Shown here: positions 57,356 to 64,000 of the stretch, piece by piece
Layout of the letters: the number at the start of each line of letters is the position of its first letter
How positions within the stretch are numbered: position 1 is the first letter of the stretch
Origin: Cryptomeria japonica
Taxonomy: Eukaryota; Streptophyta; Pinopsida; Cupressales; Cupressaceae
Assembly: GCF_030272615.1 (NCBI RefSeq)
Contig: NC_081407.1
Location: 262,308,574 to 262,372,573, forward strand
Length of the DNA: 64,000 bases
Direction: 5' to 3'
Program-made: the position numbers and the translations under genes
Notes under the pieces: generated by a model
Seen by the model: the letters and a program-made list of their open reading frames with translations, nothing else
Told to the model about the DNA's origin: nothing
The model's database searches: none

Positions 57356-60300
57356 ATGATGAAGAGGGAAGGTCCAAAGTTTAACAGAGAAAATTTTAGT
57401 ATATAGAAAGACAGAATGAAGATATACATCAGAAACATGGGTGCTCAACACTGAAGCTATGTTGAGAATGCCTATGTTTCCCCTACCGATACTCTCACCA
57501 ATGACCAAAAGAGAGAGATGCAGGAGAATGGGCAAGTCATAGAAGCCCTAATTAGTAGTTTATCTGACATTGAGTTTATTAATGTCCAAGATAAGGTAAA
57601 TCCCAAAGAGGTATGGGATACTCTTGAAAATATCTATGGTGGTGATGAGCATGTAAAACAAGCTAAGGAAGAAAGCCTTAGAGGGAAGTTTGGAGACATG
57701 CGAGTGGTTGAAGGTGAGACCATTCAACAGTATGGAATAAGAATCAAACCATTGTTGGAGATATCAAGACTGCAGGTGGTAAAATGGAAGATTCCACTGT
57801 GGTAAGCAAAGTGCTAAGATCCTTATTACCAATCTATACAATAAGGGTTGCTGCTATTCAAGAGCTTAGATCAATAGACAAGACTAAGGTATCCCTAAAC
57901 TCCATCATTGCAAAGTTGACAGCCTATGAGCTAAATAGTTTTGATGGTAGTGTTCAAAAGACTGAATCGGCTTTTAAAGCTTCTGCTGTACCATCCAAAA
58001 AAGGAAAAGAAGCTAGCACCAGTAGTGAACCAAGACAAAGAAGAGAAATGAATGATGAGATTTTGATGGCATTTGAAGCTCTCCTTGCCAGGAAACTTCC
58101 TAAAGGAACCGACAAATACAGAGGTAAGCTTCCTTTGAAATGCTTTTCTTGTAACTGGATAGGACATATTGCTTTAAACTATCCTAATGGCAACAACAAG
58201 GACAAACCAAAAAGGTTCAAGAAATTCAAAGGAGGAAACCAGAGAAACTATTTTGTGGCAGTTGATGAAGGTGTCAGAGATGAGGAATCAAAAGATGAAG
58301 AAGATGAAGAAAGTGAAGATATTGTGTTTGTTGCTGTCAAGGAAGATATGTCAGACAAGAAGGCTCTTGTCTCCTGATTTGATAATTCCAATGAGTGGAT
58401 CATTGATAGTGGCTGTTCTCACCATATGACTAGTGACCAGAGCAAGTTTCTATCCTTGGAAGAGTATGATGGTGGTGTGGTTCGCTTTGGCAATGATGCA
58501 CCATGCATGGTCAAAGGTAGAGGGTCCATCTCTCTAAATGGAAAGAGTAGTGCTGACAATGTGTACTGGGTTGATGGTCTCAGACACAATCTTCCGAGTG
58601 TTGCCCAACTGAATGACAATGGTCTCACTCTAGAATTAAAAAATGGAGTATGTAGAATCAAAGGAAAGAGTGGTGAATTAGTGGCCATCGACATGTAGAC
58701 TAAAGGTAACCTATTTTAGTTGAATGCAAATATAAGTAAATGTCTTATGGCTAAATTTGATGATAGTTGGATATGGCATAGGAGACTTTGGCATGTAAAC
58801 TTTGATAACATTGTGAAGGCTAGTGAGATCAAGGCAGTTAGAGGGTTTCCGGTGCTAAGCAAACCAGATAATACCTTGTGCAGAGAGTGTCAATTGGGGA
58901 AAATGTCTTCCTCAACCTTTAAAGGTTAATCTTTCATTGCTGAAAATTTGCTTGGTCTTGTGCATACTGATTTGTGTGGTCCTATGAAAACTAGGAGTGT
59001 GTAGGGTGATAGGTACTTCATGATTCTCACTAATGATAGCTCAAGAATGATGTGGGTCACATTCTTGAAAGATAAGTTTGAAGCTTTTGTAAAGTTCAAA
59101 GATTTCAGAGCATTAGTGGAGAAGGAAAGTGGTAAAAGGATAAAGTGCCTGAGAACTGATCAAGGAGGGGAATTCACCTCTGGTGAATTCAATAAGTACT
59201 ATGAAGAACACGACATCAAAATGCAACTATCTACCCCCTAGACTCCACAACAGAATGGCCTAGCAGAGAGGAATAACTGGACTATGGTTGAAGTAGCTAG
59301 AACTATGTTGATTCAAGGAAAGGTAGCCCACACCTTTTGGAGAGAAGCGGTGAGTACTGTAGTCTATACAATGAACTGAGTACTCATCAAGAAAGGTAAG
59401 GATAAAACTCCTTATGATTATTGGACTAGTAAGACACCTGTGGTTAGCTACTTTAGAGTGTTTGGTAGCAAATGTTACATCAAGAGGAGTGAACACCAGA
59501 GCAAATTTGATGCGAAATGTGATGAGGGAATATTCCTAAGGTATTCCACTAAGAGAAAAACTCTCAAGTGTTTCAATAATAGGACTCAGAGAATTATGGA
59601 AAGCATCAATGTAAGAGTTGATGAAACCACTGAGAAAATTGAGGAAATCGGCAGCAAGCAAGCGGTAAATGAACTGGTTATAACCTTCTGGGAACCGGTT
59701 GTCAGTCAACCGAGTACCAGTAACAGTGTTCCTACACCGGCAAATGTAGATGCTAATACTGATGAAGAAGAAAAGCAAGAGGAATCTATCAAGATCTTTC
59801 CTCAATATGTTAAGCTGAATCATGATCCTAAGCAGATCATAGGAGATAAGGATGCAGGAATCCTTACAAGAAGAAAGGTTAGAGAAAACTCATGTATGAT
59901 CTCTGAATTTGAGCCTAAATCATTCAAAGAGGCACATAAAGATGAAGACTAGATCAAGGCAATGGAAGAGGAACTTGACCAGATAGAGAAAAATGGTACA
60001 TGGTCCTTGGTACCTTGACCAGAGCATAAAAATGTCATTGGTACCAAATGGGTTTTTAGAAATAAGCTGAATGAGGATGGCACAGTGATTAGGAACAAAG
60101 CCAAATTGGTGTGCAAAGGATATACCCAAGAAGAAGGAGAAGCCTATGGAGAAACCTTTGCTTCTGTAGCCAGATTGGAAGGAGTTTGTATGCTTCTTGC
60201 ATATGCAGATTTTAAAGGTTTCAAAGTATATCAAATGGATGTAAAATCTGCATTCCTAAATGGTGTACTTGAAGAGGAGGTGTATATAGAGCAACCAGAT

Positions 60301-61403
60301 GGGTTTTCCCTATCTGAAGACAGTGACATGGTATGTAGGCTACATAATGCCTTATATGGTCTAAAGAAGGCACCTAGAGCTTGGTATGAACGTCTTCATT
60401 CCCATCTTATGAAGATTGGATTTGAGAGATCAAGTGAAGATAGCAATATCTACTTGAAGTATGAAGAAGATCAGATCTTGATCTATGAGGTATTTGTTGA
60501 TGACATTATCTTTGGTGGAGATGACAAGATGAGTCATGAGTTTGCAGATGAGATGAAGAAAGAATTTGAGATATCACTCATAGGGGAGATTAAGTTCTTC
60601 ATTGGACTGCAGATCCAGAAAATGAAAGATGCAAATTTTATCACTCAGTTCGAGTATGTCAAAGAGGTGTTGAAGACCTTTGGCATGAAATATAGCAAAC
60701 CGGTTGGTACACCGATGGTGACTGGTTGTAAACTATCCAAAGAGGATTACTCAACATTGGTTGATGAGAAGGAATACTGATCAATGATTGGTAAGTTGCA
60801 TTATGTAGTGCATAGCAGACTAGCTATTGCACATGCAGTTGGCATTACTGCAACGTTCCAGAAAAGCCTAAGAGAATCCCACTTGGTTGCAGTCAATTGG
60901 ATTCTTAGGTATCTGAAGGGAACAGTTGATTATGGATTGTGGTATCCATATAGAAAGGATTTCAACCTAAAAGTATACATAGATGCTGATTGAGTAGGTA
61001 ATGTAGATGACCAAAAAAGCACAACTGGTGGTGCATTCTTTCTCGGTGGTAGACTGGTCTCATGGATGAGTAAGAAGCAGAGTTGTATCTCTCAGTCTAT
61101 AGTGGAAGTAGAGTATGTTGTAGCTTTCATGAACTGCACTCAGACAATTATGTATTAAATGGCTTCAAAGTTCCTATATCTGAACTGGTAAGCATATTTT
61201 GTGACATTACTAGTGCAATTAATATCTCCAAGAATCCGGTTTTGCATTCTAGAACCAAGCACTTTGAGTTTAAGTATCATTTCTTGAGGCTAAAGGTTCA
61301 GAACAAAGAGATTGCACTGGAACATGTTTCCAGTAAGGAGCAGTTAGCAGACATATTCACCAAGCCTCTCCCAAAGGCTACATTTATGTACTTACCCCTT
61401 TAG
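57356..61403 (+). pseudogene. gag-pol: Element E Gag-Pol polyprotein (Gag-PR-INT-RT-RH), disabled
   Basis: Gag starts at ATG 57356. It carries TAG and TGA stops early and a frameshift near 57780. The knuckle at 58139-58180 has lost its last Cys (Tyr instead). Protease shows IIDSGCSHHM (58400). Integrase has an HxxxxH...CxxC finger (58765-58900), VHTD (58960), RTDQGGEF (59150) and the Glu in NGLAERN (59255). RT starts at about 60030, with YQMDVKSAFLNG (60230) and an FVDD box (60490). RNase H (60780-61390) carries a frameshift near 61150 and ends with the ADIFTKPLP motif usual for plant copia. Stops include TAG at Gln-like positions and several TGA where relatives have Arg or Trp. The domain order is classical Ty1/copia. 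Tork versus Sirevirus cannot be settled by eye, although the non-coding signals favour Sirevirus. Confidence 0.92.
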
Positions 61404-61659
61404 GAGGTAAACTAAAGGCATATGCTCCACATCAGTCAGGTATTACATAGTCAAATTTTTCTTCAGGATTGATGTGTTGAAGGATGCTACTCCTCAGGGG
61501 GAGCAGCATAATGGAATAGGGATGCTTGTCCTCCACTTTGGCATTGTTTTCAAAGGGGAAGAAGAAGAGAAGCGGAGAAGATATCTGCAGAAATTGGGGG
61601 AGAAGATGTGAAGCAGAGAGATATCTTTGTATATTGCCATCAATGCTAAAGGGTGAGAT
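61404..61659 (+). promoter_or_regulatory. Multiple polypurine tracts of element E
   Basis: Purine runs near 61494 (CAGGGGGAGCAG), 61552 (AAAGGGGAAGAAGAAGAGAAG, split here by its C flank), 61597 (TGGGGGAGAAGATG) and 61648-61659 (AAAGGGTGAGAT). The last abuts the 3' LTR. It carries a T in the G-run that the equivalent tract of element B lacks. Confidence 0.7.
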
Positions 61660-63122
61660 TGTTGACATTATGTGAAATGACATGTGACATGATGACATTG
61701 TATGTTGTCATTGATGTCAATATGCTAAAGAGGAGAGAACCGATATGTTACCAAGAACTGGTATAACACTATAAACTGGCATTTGTGCCAAAGTGAAGCA
61801 GTGTGTTTGTTTAAGGTGAACCAACAGGTGGGTATGGGAACTGGCACATGGAAGCTTTATATGAGTACCAGTTGGTAGTCTTAACTTCAGGGTTTTTGGT
61901 TGAAGTGCTTCAAGCCCGTGTGGCTCAATCGGTGACTTTGTGTAATGAGTTAGCATTGTAATGAAGAATAGATCATGTTGCCACATCAACCTTGTGCACG
62001 TGATGGATCTTACATGAAGGAGATTGTTCCTATCTACCTTGGGAATGTGCAAAGTCTGTAAACGGTGATAACACATGATGGGTTATCAGTCGCCATGAAA
62101 TCGGTGGAAAATGAACGAAGGAGAACATCTTGAGATTGGATCAAGTCTGTTGCATTTAATGCAGTATGCTCAATGGTTAGGATTGAACCATTTGAATTCC
62201 TTAACCTAACAGGTTCAGGGTTTAGGGTTTATGCTATCGACCTATCTATTTCCTATAAGGTTGATGTTGTGTTTCTTTCTGAGGTTGTTGGCAAAAGTTG
62301 TGTGTGTGTATCCAAGAGTAGAGATACATGATTCTTGCCAGACCAGAGGAGAGAAGTGATACCTACAGAGTGTGAGTGCAGAAGGTGAAGAGGAGCTTAA
62401 GAAAATCGGCATTGGCATTAAGTGTTGTTACTAGATCATTGTAATACTTGTTGATCTCTAACCACCTCAACAGTTGAGAAATCCCTTAACAGGGTAGCGT
62501 TAACCGGCTTGCTGTAAATCCTTTAATAGGGTGACTCAAAACCATTGAGTTCTTGAAATCCTCTAACAAGGTAACCTTTAACAGGGTTTAACCCTTAACC
62601 AGGTGATCCCTAATAGGATCGGTTCCTAACAGAACCTATTGTATCAGTCTTTAACTAGACAAGGCTCCTAACAGAGCAGACTTCTAAAGAGGTCAAAAAC
62701 AAGCTTGTGGGTATTCATCCCCATCGTGGTTTTTCCCAGTTGGGTTTCCATGTGAAAAATATGTGTGTCATGGGTGAGGTCTTCTTCATGTGATGCTATG
62801 TTGTTTTCTGTCAAGTGGTGAATCATGTTGATCTAGTTGCTTATATGTATATCTTTGATGGTAGATTACCTGTTCATGCATTAGGGTGAAATGGAAGTGA
62901 TGTGTTAGATTATATGAGAAGATAAGTGTCAACCAGTTTATGCTTGTCTCAGTTATTCTGGGTTTTGCCGGTTGTACTCTATTTTAGGACCGGTGTTACT
63001 GTTTGTCTATCAATGCACAATGTCTACTGATAAACCAATTTAAGAGTGTGTTTTTGTCTGTACTGATTCACCCCCCCCTCTTAGTACCAGTTTGGTACTA
63101 TCCGTTCATCATTGAGTTATCA
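61660..63122 (+). repeat. Element E 3' LTR
   Basis: 1,463 bp, starting TGTTGACATT (G to A against the 5' copy). TATA box at 62254-62260. One repeat unit of the CCYTTAACARGGT cluster present in the 5' LTR is missing near 62600. Ends TTATCA before TGATG. Confidence 0.92.
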
Positions 63123-63127
63123 TGATG

Positions 63128-64000
63128 TATTATAGTCTTTAGACTATCGGCGTTTTGCAGAAAGTGTTTACCGATCTGAAGTGGTATGAAGACCCCAAGT
63201 GGTTCGAAGATCTCAAGCGATACTAAGGAACAAAGCGGCACAACTTATATTTCCCAGTCTTCATTTTGTCAAACCGATAGCCGATATTTTTCTTTAACCG
63301 GTATTTTGTATGAACCGGTAATACTTTGTGATGAGTTACCAGCTGACATTTTGTGATGAGTTACCATCCACCGATTGTTTGACAGTGCTGACACTCCAAC
63401 GATGCTTTTTGTGTCATGTTACAGAATATGTCTAGATGCATTGAACCTAGGAAATTGTATTGTAATCCTATTGGACCGACATGAAATCAGATTCCTTTAT
63501 AAGGACATCATGTCTAGGGTTTTAGGTTGTTGCTAGGGTTCAAGGTGGTTGATGATTTAGAGAGAGTGTGAATGTGTGGAAGACTGAAGTAATGCTGGAA
63601 TGCATTAGGAGTGAGCTATCAAGGATCTAACCAAGCAATTTGTGCTATTTGCTAGATCACTCACTTGTTGATTACTCACATCTTCGACAAGTCTGAATCC
63701 CTTAACCGGGTAGGCCCAAAAGCCTTTTGTAAATCCTCTAACAAGGTGGTTCACATCTATGGATGTAAAATCCTCTAGCAAGGTAGTCTTTAATCAAACT
63801 TATCTCCTAACACAGATTGAGATTCCTAACAGGATCTATTCTGGTAAAGAACATTGTATGACCTTAACCAATCTGACCTTAACCGATCTGGTTCCTATTC
63901 TGCAGATAGTTACTTGTGAGTTCCATCTCACCGTGGTTTTTCCCATTTGGGTTTCCACGTCAAAATCTCTTGTGTTATGGTGTTTGTGCTTCTGTGGGTG
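63128..64000 (+). repeat. Element B 3' LTR, part 2 (cut by window end)
   Basis: Continues the LTR interrupted at 55796 and matches 30300-30543 joined to 49540-50165. TATA box copy at 63497-63505. About 140 bp of LTR are expected beyond the window. Confidence 0.88.

Larger units (their letters stand above)
55797..63122 (+). mobile_element. Element E: Ty1/copia retrotransposon with Sirevirus-like signals
   Basis: 7.3 kb. LTRs are 55797-57284 (1,488 bp) and 61660-63122 (1,463 bp). The target duplication is TGATG at 55792-55796 and 63123-63127. Integrase precedes RT, which defines Ty1/copia. A Met primer site follows the 5' LTR. Between pol and the 3' LTR there are several purine tracts, a feature described for Sireviruses. 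The LTRs contain a cluster of CCTTTAACAGGGT-like repeats. LTR divergence of several percent and many stops make it an old copy. Confidence 0.93.
2064..64000 (+). mobile_element. Element B: non-autonomous copia-type LTR retrotransposon, host of all nested insertions
   Basis: The 5' LTR is found in three pieces (2064-2132, 30257-30543, 49545-50306) totalling about 1,118 bp. The 3' LTR is found as 55679-55796 and 63128 to the window end. The pieces join exactly across the 5-bp target duplications of elements A, D and E. A primer binding site (50312-50323) and polypurine tract (about 55667-55678) bound an internal region with only two ORFs: a Gag-like zinc-knuckle ORF and a long Lys/Glu-rich ORF. 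There is no protease, integrase or RT. The first LTR bases at 2064 read TTTTGGC against TGTTGGC in the 3' copy, so one base has changed. The right end and target duplication lie outside the window. By LTR divergence (near 8% in the part compared by eye) it is the oldest element here. Confidence 0.85.

Overview
This is nuclear DNA of a large, repeat-rich seed-plant genome. I see no intact host gene. Nearly everything right of base 2064 is LTR retrotransposon, inserted one into another with clean 5-bp target duplications. The element types (a chromovirus, two Tat-type Ty3 elements of 19-20 kb, Ty1/copia elements with Sirevirus-like non-coding signals) and the extremely large LTRs suggest a gymnosperm or another giant plant genome. 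The species is an inference and cannot be read from the sequence.

Layout. Bases 1-2063 hold two decayed, unrecognised ORFs: one on the minus strand running off the left edge, and a short one on the plus strand. Element B (2064 to beyond 64000, plus strand) is the host frame. It is a non-autonomous, copia-type LTR element with a Gag-like ORF (50360-51643) and a second, pol-less ORF of about 1,107 codons (52087-55410). Its 5' LTR is broken twice. Element A (2133-30251, plus strand), a Ty3 chromovirus with a chromodomain, entered first along the sequence, flanked by CTTTT. Element D (30544-49539, plus strand), a 19-kb Tat-type Ty3 element, is flanked by GTTAC. B's 3' LTR is broken by element E (55797-63122, plus strand), a Ty1/copia element flanked by TGATG. 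Element C (9327-29569, minus strand), a 20.2-kb Tat/Ogre-like element, sits inside the 3' LTR of A, flanked by GGAGG.

Most unusual content. (1) C has 6.5-kb LTRs, each containing a reading frame for a protein of about 1,213 residues that I do not recognise. Four hairpin repeats with G-box motifs lie in front of it. (2) D carries, antisense to gag-pol and near its 3' end, a plant-mobile-domain (PMD) gene. This gene has its own TATA box and an AGCGCT-repeat leader like the one in D's sense leader. (3) D's primer binding site extends to about 40 nt of what I recall as plant tRNA-Trp. (4) In C the archaeal-type RNase H lies upstream of RT, whereas in D it lies between RNase H and integrase. (5) B and A have long frames with no frameshift, interrupted only by TAG and TAA, never TGA. 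That is the pattern expected from cytosine deamination of methylated glutamine codons.

How the parts relate. The autonomous-type elements A, C, D and E keep all their enzyme domains, but each is disabled by nonsense codons, frameshifts or active-site changes. B lacks enzymes but shares with E the primer binding site, the 3' polypurine tract, LTR ends and an LTR repeat motif, so an E-like element plausibly mobilised B. Relative age from nesting and LTR divergence judged by eye: B is oldest, then E and A, then C, with D youngest (about nine differences over 1,438 bp between its LTRs).
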